DNA from: Bettongia penicillata ogilbyi
Lineage: Eukaryota > Chordata > Mammalia > Diprotodontia > Potoroidae
DNA length: 64,000 bases
NCBI GenBank assembly: GCA_023548195.1
Contig: JAJHZJ010000221.1
Coordinates: forward strand, 3,621,999-3,685,998
Reading direction: 5' to 3'
Position numbers and translations under genes: made by a program. This document shows positions 54,435-63,318 of this stretch, in pieces (position 1 is the first letter of the stretch; each line of letters opens with the position of its first letter). The notes under the pieces are model-generated. The model did no database searches. It saw only the letters and a list, made by a program, of their open reading frames with translations, and was not told where the DNA came from.

Positions 54435-54535
54435 TCAATCAGAGGTGTTAAACATGAGGCCACATGCAGCCCAGGACACTCCTTAGTTAGTTTTATGGCT
54501 CATTAGTTTTATGGCTCTTACCAATGCAACACCTA
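54435..54535 (+). mobile_element. hAT-type miniature transposon fragment
   Basis: cagaggtgttaaacatgagg, ccacatgcagcccaggacac: the left end of the family complete at 10249. Confidence 0.5.
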
Positions 54536-54540
54536 GAAAG

Positions 54541-54767
54541 TGTTGTTGTTTAGTCATTTCCGTCATGTGCGATTCTTGGTGACCCTATTTGGGGTTTTCT
54601 TGGCCAAGTTACTGGAGTGGTTTGCTATTTCCTTCTCCAGCTCATTTGACAGATGAGAAAACTGAGGCAAATTGGGTTAAGTGACTTGCCCAGGGTCACA
54701 CAACTATAAAGTATATGAGCTATATTTGAACTCCAGACTCAGTACTCTATCCACTGCGCCCCCTAGT
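54541..54767 (-). repeat. Marsupial tRNA-derived SINE, full length
   Basis: tgttgttgtttagtcatttc, ggggttttcttggccaagtt, ctatttccttctccagctca, gacttgcccagggtcacaca and ccactgcgccccctag. Confidence 0.95.
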
Positions 54768-55406
54768 GACCTTAAAGAGAGTGGTGGTATTAAAAATATG
54801 GTTCTTTGTTTCAGGAAAAAAAAATTAGGATCATTAAAAGAGTACTGGAATTTCATCAAGGCATTCTGTGACATTCTCCCATTCTTTTCTTCTCTTTTCA
54901 ATTGTGTACATACATCACATGTAGCTCAGAGAGACCAAGTGGGCAAAGTCCCAGAGTCATGTAGCCAGGAAATGTTAAAAATGAAACTTAGTAGCCAGAC
55001 CTCGGACACCAGATCCAGCGTTCTTCCCATACGGCAGATGAGCCTGCACAGGTTGTCAATCCAACTACATATAATAATCTGACCAAATGGAAATTGAGTA
55101 TTTGTCAGGGAGCAATGAAAATGCACAAAATGACATATTACATACAAGGAATCTTGAAGAATTAGAGTAAAAGATGTTGTAAAAAATATATGAACACACA
55201 AAAAAGATGTGAATCTTATGCAGTGTGTTGGGATAGTAATTGATGGGTATATTTTCAGACTTTTGATGTCTTGATTGGTTGTACTGATTTTTTTCTTTCC
55301 TTCCTCTTTATATATTTTTTTACCTTAAAAATATTATTTGTTAGATTGAGTAAGTCCCTGGGAAGGGACAGTAAGAAGACTGAGAGAAATTCTGGCAATG
55401 TAAAAA
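54768..55406. other. Mostly unrecognised; SINE-like scrap
   Basis: 54915-55030 has reversed SINE phrases (agagaccaagtgggcaaagt, catgtagccaggaaatgtta). The remainder has no known family; the open frame 54681-55082 spans it and the preceding SINE and is not called. Confidence 0.4.
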
Positions 55407-55632
55407 TGTTCAGTCCTTTTCAATCATGTCTGACTCTTTGTGATCCCATATGGGGTTTTCTTGGCAAAGATACTACACTAGTTTGCTATTTCCTTCTCCA
55501 GCCCATTTTACAGATGAGCAAACTGGGACAAACCGGGGTCAGTCACTTGGCATCTAAGCATTTAGGGTTAGAATTGGAGAGTGCATTTAGGCCAGATTTG
55601 AACTCAAAAAGATGAGTCTTTCTGACTCCAGG
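55407..55632 (-). repeat. Marsupial tRNA-derived SINE
   Basis: gttcagtccttttcaatcat, ggggttttcttggcaaagat, ctatttccttctccagccca and gatttgaactcaaaaagatg, reversed. Confidence 0.95.
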
Positions 55633-56274
55633 TAAAAACCAAAAGATATAAATAAAAATTTATTTTAAAGAATAATTATGATGAAACAAAACACAAAAAG
55701 CCAAGGGAATTTAAAGAAGAAAGGCCAGAAACACCTGTTATAAATCTTTTTTTCTTGGGAAAAAAAGAATTTTCATTGCCAATTATAGTTGTAGGAAGAC
55801 TAGACTCCAGGCTTATCCTGCTTAAGGCCATTGACTGGTTCCATGAAAATGTCAGCTTAGGCTGAACAGTGATAGAGAGCTGAGGGAGGTATACAAAAAC
55901 ATGCAGTGGGCAGAATTTGGCCCTTAGCCCATGGTTGACTGACCCCTGATATAGATGACACAGTTCCAAGGAACAATGTTAGAAATGGGAACTTTGTCCC
56001 TAGTTGGCCAAATTAACACTACAAAAGCAGAAATTGGATGATGTATTATTTAATCATGATAATACAGGTTTGGGCTATAATGTATTAATGATACTATTAT
56101 GAAAGGCAAAATAGCACAGGAGAGAACCGACTTTGGAATCAAGACTTCTGGCATAGACTGGCTGCATGACCTCAGGGAAGCCATTTGCCCTCTAATGAAG
56201 GATGTGTTGGCAAAAGTTTAACTACTGACTCTTTGGGAAAAAAAAAAAAACAACTGCCGAAGATGAACTTTTTT
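55633..56274. other. Mostly unrecognised; transposon scraps
   Basis: 55895-55950 (cagtgggcagaatttggccc, gttgactgacccctgatata) looks like an end of an old hAT element, and 56098-56205 is a MIR-like scrap (ggaatcaagacttctggcat, tgcatgacctcagggaagcc). Confidence 0.4.
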
Positions 56275-56884
56275 CCTTACATACTTTATTTTAACATTTA
56301 AAAAAAATTTTGATTTCCAAATTATCTCCCTCCCTCCAGCCTCCCCCACTTATTGAGAAGGTTTGTAATAAAATATCAATTAAATATATGAAGTCATACA
56401 AAATATATTGTTAAATTGGCTATCTTACAAAAAGGGCAAGAAAAATAGATGTAAAAATAAAAGTATGCTTTCAAACTCAAAGTTTGTCAGTTATTTCTCT
56501 GGATGAGGATTACATTTTAAAATCATGAGTCCTGGGAATTGTCTTGGATCATTGCATTGATTAGCGCAGCTAAGCCATTCACAATCGATCATTGTGCAAT
56601 CTTGCTGTTTCTGTGTACAATGTTCTCCTTATTCAGTTCACTGCACATTGCATCAGTTCATATAAGTCTTCCCAGATTTTTCTGAAACCATCCCCCTCAT
56701 CATTTCTAATCACACAAATTTTCCATCTCAATCATATATGACAACTTGTCAGCCATTCCCCAATTGATGGGCACCCTCTCAACTTTCAATTCTTTGCCAT
56801 CACATAAAAAGCTGCAATAAATATTTTAGTAGAAATAGAGGTGCCTTTCCTTTTTCTTTGATTTCTTTGGTATACAGAACTAGT
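56275..56884 (-). repeat. L1 3' end fragment
   Basis: tcatgagtcctgggaattgt, catcagttcatataagtctt, ccattccccaattgatgggc and acaactttcaattctttgcc-type blocks. 5'-truncated. Confidence 0.8.
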
Positions 56885-57075
56885 AGACCTGACACACTTT
56901 TAAGTTTAATCTGTATTAACATTTTCCCATTACTTCCTTAAGTCTAGAAAATCAACAAAACAGTGAATCTGGCCATGATTTGTATAACATTTGCCAATTT
57001 CCAAGTGTAAATGCTTGTAGTGAAAATTTCACAACTGGTTCTTGGGAGCCAGTCTGAACTCTCTCTAGCATACCT
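56885..57075. repeat. Unclassified repeat, shared with 34440-34640
   Basis: See the partner copy; shared words include aacattttcccattacttcc, tgatttgtataacatttgcc and agtgtaaatgct. Confidence 0.5.
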
Positions 57076-57688
57076 TTTCCCACAGTGCTCTCAGAGAGAG
57101 TTCTAAGACTATAAGTCACAGAACAATGACTGATCATCATTGGTAAGGAAAATCTCATTATTGAGACTTCATCGGAACAATGAAATGAAAGAACTATACT
57201 TTTTAAAGAAAGATGAGAAATGTTGTTGTTTGGGGCAATGTTGGATGGCTATCCTGACTACCTAAATTAAGAAGAAGTGCTTGCTTCTTGTGTGTGTGTG
57301 CAAGGCAGATGCTGGCCCTGGGAGTCCAGTGAGAGAGATTTGCCTACCTGCTTCGACTTTGCTTCGTTGTTCTATGTGTAGAGATGTCTTCTAGCTCAGT
57401 CAGGCACCAGAGAAGCAAGGTTTAGCCTGGGCTTTAGCACTATTCTTTGACTAACTGGACAAATCAAAGACAGTGGCCACTCACATGGAGAAGGGCCAGC
57501 AGTAAGGAAGCTCCTCTGCTGATGGGCATTGTCTCCTCTAAAACTTGTCCCTTTGTTCCTGCTGTGCTAGATTGTTCTTCAGCATGAGTCCCCCTGAATC
57601 TTTGACAGGTGTAGGCAGAGTGACTGTTGTGTGTAGTTCTCATGAGCCTGACTGATTCAATCTTTGCAATTCTCAAGAGTGTTCTGTC
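57076..57688. other. No recognisable feature
   Basis: About 600 bp without a known family; a short tgtgtgtgtgtg run near 57290. Confidence 0.4.
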
Positions 57689-57689
57689 C

Positions 57690-58080
57690 GTTCTATTCAA
57701 CAAACATTGATTAAGTCCCTATAGTGTGCTTTTTTTTCTAGGCTATGGAGATACAAATATAGCTATGACATAGGCCCTGATCTCAAAGAGTTTTTATTCT
57801 AATGAGGGGAGGACCCTGCCAAAAAGTCATAATACATAGTAGAGTATAAGTGCAAAGAATAAATTGAGGCAAAGGACTATGAAAAATGTCAAGAAGGAAT
57901 AACCTCTTTTAACTGGTGAATCAGAGAAAGCTTCCTGGAGGAAGTGGTTCCTGAATTGGGACGTGAAGTACGAAAGTATAACCTTTAAAAGATGGGGTTT
58001 GATGAGGGCGAGGGAAGAGTTCATTCCAGACATAGGGGGTGGCAGAAGTAATGGTACAGAGCTAGGAAGAAAAAGGGGGA
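57690..58080 (+). repeat. Ancient mammal-wide repeat
   Basis: caacaaacattgattaagtc, ggccctgatctcaaagagtt, gaaagcttcctggaggaagt, gttcattccagacatagggg. One of the longest continuous pieces of the family here. Confidence 0.6.
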
Positions 58081-58093
58081 AATTAAAGATTTA

Positions 58094-58337
58094 CTTTGTT
58101 GTCAGTAGTTTCGGTTGTGTCTAACTCTTAAAGACTCCATTTGGGATTTTCTTGTCAGATAATGGAGTGGTTTGCCATTTCCTTCTCCAGCTCATTTCAC
58201 AGATAAGGAAACTGAGGCAAACTGGGTTTGGTGACTTGCCCAGGTCACACAGTGAATAAGTGACTGAGGCTGGATTTGAACTCAAGTCCTCCTGACTCCA
58301 GGTCCAGTGCTCTATCCACTGCACCACCTAGCTGTCT
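58094..58337 (-). repeat. Marsupial tRNA-derived SINE (tandem pair, first)
   Basis: ttgtcagtagtttcggttgt, tttgccatttccttctccag, gatttgaactcaagtcctcc and the head ccactgcaccacctagctgt. Confidence 0.97.
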
Positions 58338-58350
58338 AGGAGGAAGTTAT

Positions 58351-58590
58351 ATTGTTATTTTTTCATTTCAGTCATGTCTGATTCTGTGTGAACCCCATTT
58401 GGGTTTTCTTGGCAAAGACAGTGACTCGTTTGTCATTTCCTTCTCTAGCTCATTTTTCAGAGGAGGAAACTAAGGCAAACAGGGTTAAGTGACTTGCCCA
58501 GGGTCACACAGCTAGTGAGTGTCTGAGACCAAATTTTAACTCACGAAGATGAGTCTTCCTGATTCCAAGCCCAGTGCTCTACCCACTGTA
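58351..58590 (-). repeat. Marsupial tRNA-derived SINE (tandem pair, second)
   Basis: atttcagtcatgtctgattc, gggttttcttggcaaagaca, ttgtcatttccttctctagc and gcccagggtcacacagctag; 13 bp from its neighbour in the same orientation. Confidence 0.97.
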
Positions 58591-58734
58591 TGAAGGAGCA
58601 TGAGATTAGGCTGGAAAGTAAGTGACCCCATGTCTTTCTGGTGGATAAGATCATGTGCTTTGTGAAAGGCTAGGGGCTTCATCTACTGGCCTACAATGAA
58701 GTCTGTTCTGTATCCCCAGAAAATTGGAGTTTGT

Positions 58735-59215
58735 TTTTTATTTATTTCTTCCAGCTGACAAATATTTATTTATTCTCCTTCCTACCCTCTAATTGAATAA
58801 CAAAAATAGAAAAAATAAAGTTTCATAACTAATATGTATAGTCAAATAAAACAAATTCCAGCCTTGGTCATATCTAAAAATGTATGTCTTATTCTGCCTT
58901 TTAAGTGCATCACCTCTCTGGCAGAATATGGGTAAAATGCTTCCATATCAGTCCTCTGGAGTTGTACTTGATCATCACACAAATGAGAGTTCTCAGGTTT
59001 TTCAAGTCTTATTTGTCACTATAATGTCATTGTACAAATTGTCTTCCTAATTCTGCTGACTTCATCCTGTGTCAGTTCATAAAGGTCTTCTAGTTTTCTC
59101 TAAAATGGTGCATTTTGTCTTTTCTCAGTGGACGCAATAATAGTCTGTTCCATTCATAAGAATTTAGCCATTCCATTGGGATGTCATTGTGATGACCTAA
59201 ATATTTATCCATGCT
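58735..59215 (-). repeat. Older L1 3' end fragment
   Basis: ttttatttatttcttccagc, tcagtcctctggagttgtac, ctgacttcatcctgtgtcag and ttagccattccattgggatg, diverged from the blocks at 56275. Confidence 0.6.
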
Positions 59216-59390
59216 GAATATAATGAGAAGTCAGCCTAGTGTATCATTTCTTCATGAGGGCCAATTAGCATGAGTAGATGATGAAGCTTAGCTCAGGAAC
59301 TCCACTCTAGCCAGTCCCAGGTTCTTCTGAGCTCCACTTTATTCAGTAGTGTGGGGAACACAAAAACAGGTTGCCTCAAACCTTGACACA
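59216..59390. other. No recognisable feature
   Basis: Short non-repetitive stretch. Confidence 0.4.
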
Positions 59391-59545
59391 ATATAGTGTG
59401 GTGGAAAGACTCTTGGAAGTGGCTTTGAAACCAGAAGATGTAAATTTTGGTACCAACTGTGCAAAGACCAAATTACTTAACCTCTCTGAGTCTCAGTTTT
59501 CTCTTCTGTACAGTTTGGGATATGGTGAACTCAGTAGCCTCTAAC
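59391..59545 (+). repeat. MIR relic
   Basis: tagtgtggtggaaagactct, ttacttaacctctctgagtc, tcagttttctcttctgtaca in order. Confidence 0.8.
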
Positions 59546-59864
59546 ACTCCTGTCCCACTCTCACCCCCCAGCACTGACCATTTTGGGTCCTAAATTGGGC
59601 AAAAAAGGAGAGCTCCTCCATAGGATGGGCATAATGTGATAAGAAGATGTTTGGGGGAGGAAGCCTGCCATGCCCACATAAAAAGAGGTTTTAGTATAAG
59701 CTCAGTCTGGCTCCTCCCAAGGGCACAAGGGAAACTGCACCAAGCCAAGTTAGAGAACAAGCCCTATGGCATTTGGGCTGATGAAATATAAACACACAAA
59801 AAGTTATATAACAATGCAGGACAATAGAAGACTTGTCACCTGAAGAAGTATTTCATTATTCATC
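59546..59864. other. No recognisable feature
   Basis: About 320 bp without a known family. Confidence 0.4.
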
Positions 59865-60110
59865 ATGTTTTGTTGTTTTTCATGTGTCTGACTCTTCATG
59901 CTCCAATTTGGGGTTTCCTTGGTAAAGATACTGGGATGGTTTGCCATTCCCTTCTCTAGTACATTTTACAGATGAGTAAACTGAGGCAAACTCATGTAAT
60001 TTGCCCAGGGTCACACAGCTAATAAGTGTCTGAGGCCAGATCTGAACTCACAAAGATGTCTTCCTGACTCTAAGCCTAGTGCTTTACCTCTTGTTCCACC
60101 TGGCTGCCCA
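59865..60110 (-). repeat. Marsupial tRNA-derived SINE, full length
   Basis: catgttttgttgtttttcat, atttggggtttccttggtaa, gtttgccattcccttctcta and cacctggctgccc. Confidence 0.95.
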
Positions 60111-60149
60111 GATATTCATCTGGTGAGTCATGCACATACACACAGGTAA

Positions 60150-60466
60150 GTGCTAGAAGTTCAGAGAGTTGTTGTGGGTTGGAATGGTCTGAGACATGAA
60201 CTAGAGTTTGAAGAATGTGACATGAATAGAAGGGAGAAAGCGGGAGAGGTAAAGAGAAAGAATATTTTAAGAAGTAGGAATTGAAATTGGAAAGCATAGA
60301 CCAGTTTGGTTAGAGTGTCAGAGTTGTACTAGAGAAATAATGGGAGTAAATTTGGAAGGAAGTGTTGAGACCAGATTGTGAAGAATGCTAAATGTCAGGA
60401 GTTTGGATTCTATCCTATGGGCAATGGTGAGCCATTGAAGGTTTCCAGGTGAGGGTATACTGTGAT
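60150..60466 (+). repeat. Ancient mammal-wide repeat, left of nested insertions
   Basis: agaccagattgtgaagaatg, ctaaatgtcaggagtttgga and atggtgagccattgaaggtt, ending in the duplication tatactgtgat (60456-60466). Confidence 0.65.
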
Positions 60467-61124
60467 ACATATATAACCTATATCAAGTTGCTTGACTTCT
60501 CAGTGAGGGGAAGACGGGATGAAGGGAGGGAGAGAATTTGGAGGACACAATTCAAAAATAATGGATGTTTAAGATAATTTTTAAACCTGGAAAGACTCAT
60601 GTGAACTGATGTTGAGTGAAATGAGCAAAATCAGGAGAACATTGTACACAGTGACAGCCACATTGTTCAATGATGGACTTTGATAGACTTAACTCTTCTC
60701 AGCAATACAAGGATCTAAGACAACTCCAAAAGACTCACAACCAAAAATGCTGTCCACATCCAGAGAAAGAAATATGGAGTCTGAATGCAGATTGAAGAAT
60801 ACTATTTGCTCTCCTTTTCTTTTGCTGTTGCATTTTGTTTCTTCTTTCTCAAGGTTCCTCTCATTAACTCTAGTTCTACTTTACATCATGACTAATGGGA
60901 AAATATGTTTAATATGAATGTATTAAGTAGAGTCCATTACAGATTGCACACCATCTTGGGAAAGGGGGAGGGAAGGAAGGGGGAGAAAATTTAAAACTCA
61001 AAATCCTATGAAAGGAAATGTTGAAAAATAAAAAGAAATAAATTAATTACTTGTTTAAAAAAAGAAAAATGTTTTTACATTTAATTGAGGAAAAAGTAAA
61101 ATAGTAAATCTTTTTAAAAGAGCA
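60467..61124 (+). mobile_element. L1 3' end insertion with 11-bp target-site duplication
   Basis: Flanked by tatactgtgat at 60456-60466 and 61125-61135. Its own sequence (60467-60585: cctatatcaagttgcttgac, gggagggagagaatttggag) resumes after an inner element at about 61060-61124 (aatgtttttacatttaattg, then an A-rich tail). Confidence 0.75.
60586..61057 (+). mobile_element. Inner, younger L1 3' end nested in the previous one
   Basis: Typical marsupial L1 3' end in sense: catgtgaactgatgttgagt, gaaatgagcaaaatcaggag aac, ctgtccacatccagagaaag, catcttgggaaagggggagg, then a run ending aaaaataaaaagaaataaat. 5'-truncated to about 470 bp. Confidence 0.8.
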
Positions 61125-61135
61125 TATACTGTGAT

Positions 61136-61230
61136 AAAAGTGGTGCTTTAAGAAGATTAATATGACAGTAGTGTCCATTGAATCCAAAGAGACTAGAAAT
61201 TAGGAGGAACTCAAGACCAGTGAGGAATTG
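61136..61230 (+). repeat. Ancient mammal-wide repeat, right of nested insertions
   Basis: gtggtgctttaagaagatta, atatgacagtagtgtccatt and ggaactcaagaccagtgagg continue the family's text from 60466, which confirms the nesting. Confidence 0.6.
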
Positions 61231-61487
61231 AAGATTGTTTTTTAAATGAATTCTTTCATTTGAAGTTGAAAAGTTTGGAAGTTATGCTTTAAATAGGTTC
61301 TAATAATACCTAACAATAAAATAATAATGATAAAAATAAAATAACATAATAACAAAAATTTGTTGAACCCAATTTTAGCAGCTCTCTTTGGGAAAACACC
61401 TGGCATGCAGCTAGTGTGATACAGATACCTGTCTTGGTAAAACCATACATCAATATGCTAGATCTGACAGCTGGCAGAACTTGGGGG
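61231..61487. other. A/T-rich stretch before the young element
   Basis: An aataataatgataaaaataa run at 61300-61365 and non-repetitive sequence. A left target-site duplication for the next element cannot be confirmed because its 3' end is outside the window. Confidence 0.4.
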
Positions 61488-61489
61488 TT

Positions 61490-62217
61490 TTGGTGGAGCC
61501 AAGATGGCGGAGTAGAAAGACTCACGTATGCTAGCTCCGAACCCACAGCCCATATACTTCCTACAAGAAGAACTCACCACAAATTCTGGATCACTGCAAG
61601 GCGCTCAGAAACACAGTGGAAGAGATTTCCATTCCAGAGAGCCCTGGAGAGCCGTCCCCAGGGTCCGTCACACGCCGGAAAGTGGAGCCCACCCCTGCCT
61701 GCCCTGGCCAGTGGCCGAGAGGAGCAGATCCGAGCAGGCTTCAGGGACGGAATCTCCGGCGGCCGGGAAGGTCCTTCCGCCCACAGACGCTCCAGGTCAG
61801 TGAGAGAGACATCTGGGCTGGCCAAGAGGGGAGTGGGGTGTCTCCGTGATTCAGGCCCCCTCGGGAGGCAGGGGCAGAGGCAGCAGCGGCGGCCCATGGG
61901 ACTCCCCAAGCGGCAGGCAGAAGCTCAGGTCTCTGCATAAACCCCCTGAGGGAACTGAGCCTGGGAGACGGCCCTGCCCCCACCCGCTCCATTACTGAAG
62001 GTCTCTGCATAAAGCCCCTGAGGGAACTGAGCCTGGGAGGCAGCCCTGCCCCCACCTGAGCACCAGAACTTAAGCTCACATTGAATAGCAGCCGCTCCTG
62101 CCATGGATAGCCCTGAGGCTGGGAAGCAGCATTTGAATCTAAGACCCCCAGCACTAGCTGGGCAGAACTAGGCAGGGGTGGAGAGGAATCTCAGAAGTCA
62201 AGTAACTGCCTGGGAAA
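61490..62217 (+). promoter_or_regulatory. GC-rich 5' UTR / internal promoter with YY1-type site
   Basis: The densest CpG region of the window. CAAGATGGCGG at about 61499-61509 is a YY1-type site at the same position as in human L1, where YY1 helps set the transcription start. The tandem 72-bp repeats lie just upstream of the ORF1 leader. Confidence 0.65.
61927..62070 (+). repeat. 72-bp tandem duplication in the 5' UTR
   Basis: aggtctctgcataaa(c/g)ccc starts at 61927 and again at 61999. Both units continue with ctgagggaactgagcctggg and ccctgcccccacc. The older copy at 8592-9255 has only one unit. Confidence 0.95.
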
Positions 62218-63318
62218 ATGCCCAGTAAAAGGAAGCAAAATAAGACCATGGAGAGCTATTTTGATGGGGTGCAGATGTTCCCGCCTTTCAATTCTGATGA
62301 CGAGGAAATATTCTTACCATCAGGGAAAGATGAGGAGGGCAGGGCCTCTGTATCCCAGACACCCCAGGTGGATGTCCAGTGGACTCAGGCCATGGAAGAG
62401 CTCAAAAAGGATTTTGAAAATCAAGTTAGACAGGTGGAGGAAAAACTGGGAAGAGAAATGAGAGAGATGCAAGAAAAGCATGAAAAACGGGTCAATACCT
62501 TGGTAAAGGAGACCCAAAAAAATGCTGAAGAAAATCACACCTTGAAAAATAGGCTCACTCAATTGGCAAAAGAGGTTCAAAAAGCCAATGAGAAGAAGAA
62601 TGCTTTCAAAAGCGGAATTAGCCAAATGGAAAAAGAGGTTCAAGAGCTCACTGAAGAGAATAGTTCTCTCAAAATTAGAATGGAACAGATGGAGTCTAAT
62701 GACTTTCTGAGAAGCCAAGAAATCATCAAACAAAACCAAAAGAATGAAAAAATGGAAGAGAATGTGAAATATCTCATGGGAAAAACAAATGACCTGGAAA
62801 ATAGATCCAGGAGAGACAATTTAAAAATTATGGGACTACCTGAAAGTCATGATCAAAAAAAGAGCCTAGACATCATCTTTCATGAAATTATCAAGGAAAA
62901 CTGCCCTGAGATTCTAGAACCAGAGGGCAAAATAAGTATTGAAAGAATCCATCGATCACTGCCTGAAAGAGATCCAAAAAAAGAAACTCCTAGGAACATT
63001 TTGGCCAAATTCCAGAATTCCCAGGTCAAGGAGAAAATCTTGCAAGCAGCTAGAAAGAAACAATTCCAGTATTGTGGAAATACAATCAGGATAACTCAAG
63101 ATCTAGCAGCTTCTACATTAAGGGATGGAAGGGCGTGGAATAGGATATTCCAGAAGTCAAAGGAACTAGGACTCAAACCAAGAATCACCTACCCAGCAAA
63201 ACTGAGCATAATACTTCAGGGGAAAATATGGTCTTTCAATGAAACAGAGGACTTTCAAGCATTCTTGATGAAAAGACTAGAGCTGAAAAGAAAATTTGAC
63301 TTTCAAACACAAGAATGA
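62218..63318 (+). CDS. L1-type ORF1 protein, intact, 366 aa
   Basis: The protein is an L1 ORF1p: a trimeric RNA-binding chaperone that coats its own transcript in the cytoplasm. Residues 1-55 are a polar N-terminal region. Residues about 58-185 form a heptad-rich coiled coil (EELKKDFENQVRQVEEKL through QMEKEVQELTEENSSLKIRM). Residues about 190-285 form the RNA-recognition domain (LENRSRRDNLKIMGLPES, then CPEILEPEG and RNILAKFQNSQVKEKIL). Residues about 286-360 form the C-terminal domain (RITQDLAASTLRDGR, PRITYPAKLSIILQGK). The length is near that of human ORF1p. The ATG at 62218 is the first in frame after the 5' UTR, and the same start is conserved in the copy at 8591. There is no frameshift or stop, unlike that copy, which indicates a recent insertion. 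Confidence 0.95.
   Translation: MPSKRKQNKTMESYFDGVQMFPPFNSDDEEIFLPSGKDEEGRASVSQTPQVDVQWTQAMEELKKDFENQVRQVEEKLGREMREMQEKHEKRVNTLVKETQKNAEENHTLKNRLTQLAKEVQKANEKKNAFKSGISQMEKEVQELTEENSSLKIRMEQMESNDFLRSQEIIKQNQKNEKMEENVKYLMGKTNDLENRSRRDNLKIMGLPESHDQKKSLDIIFHEIIKENCPEILEPEGKISIERIHRSLPERDPKKETPRNILAKFQNSQVKEKILQAARKKQFQYCGNTIRITQDLAASTLRDGRAWNRIFQKSKELGLKPRITYPAKLSIILQGKIWSFNETEDFQAFLMKRLELKRKFDFQTQE

Noticed and set aside
61416..61940. 174-codon sense frame over the young element's 5' end
   Set aside because: It starts in flanking DNA and crosses the GC-rich 5' UTR, where stops are rare; the real coding start is the ORF1 ATG at 62218.
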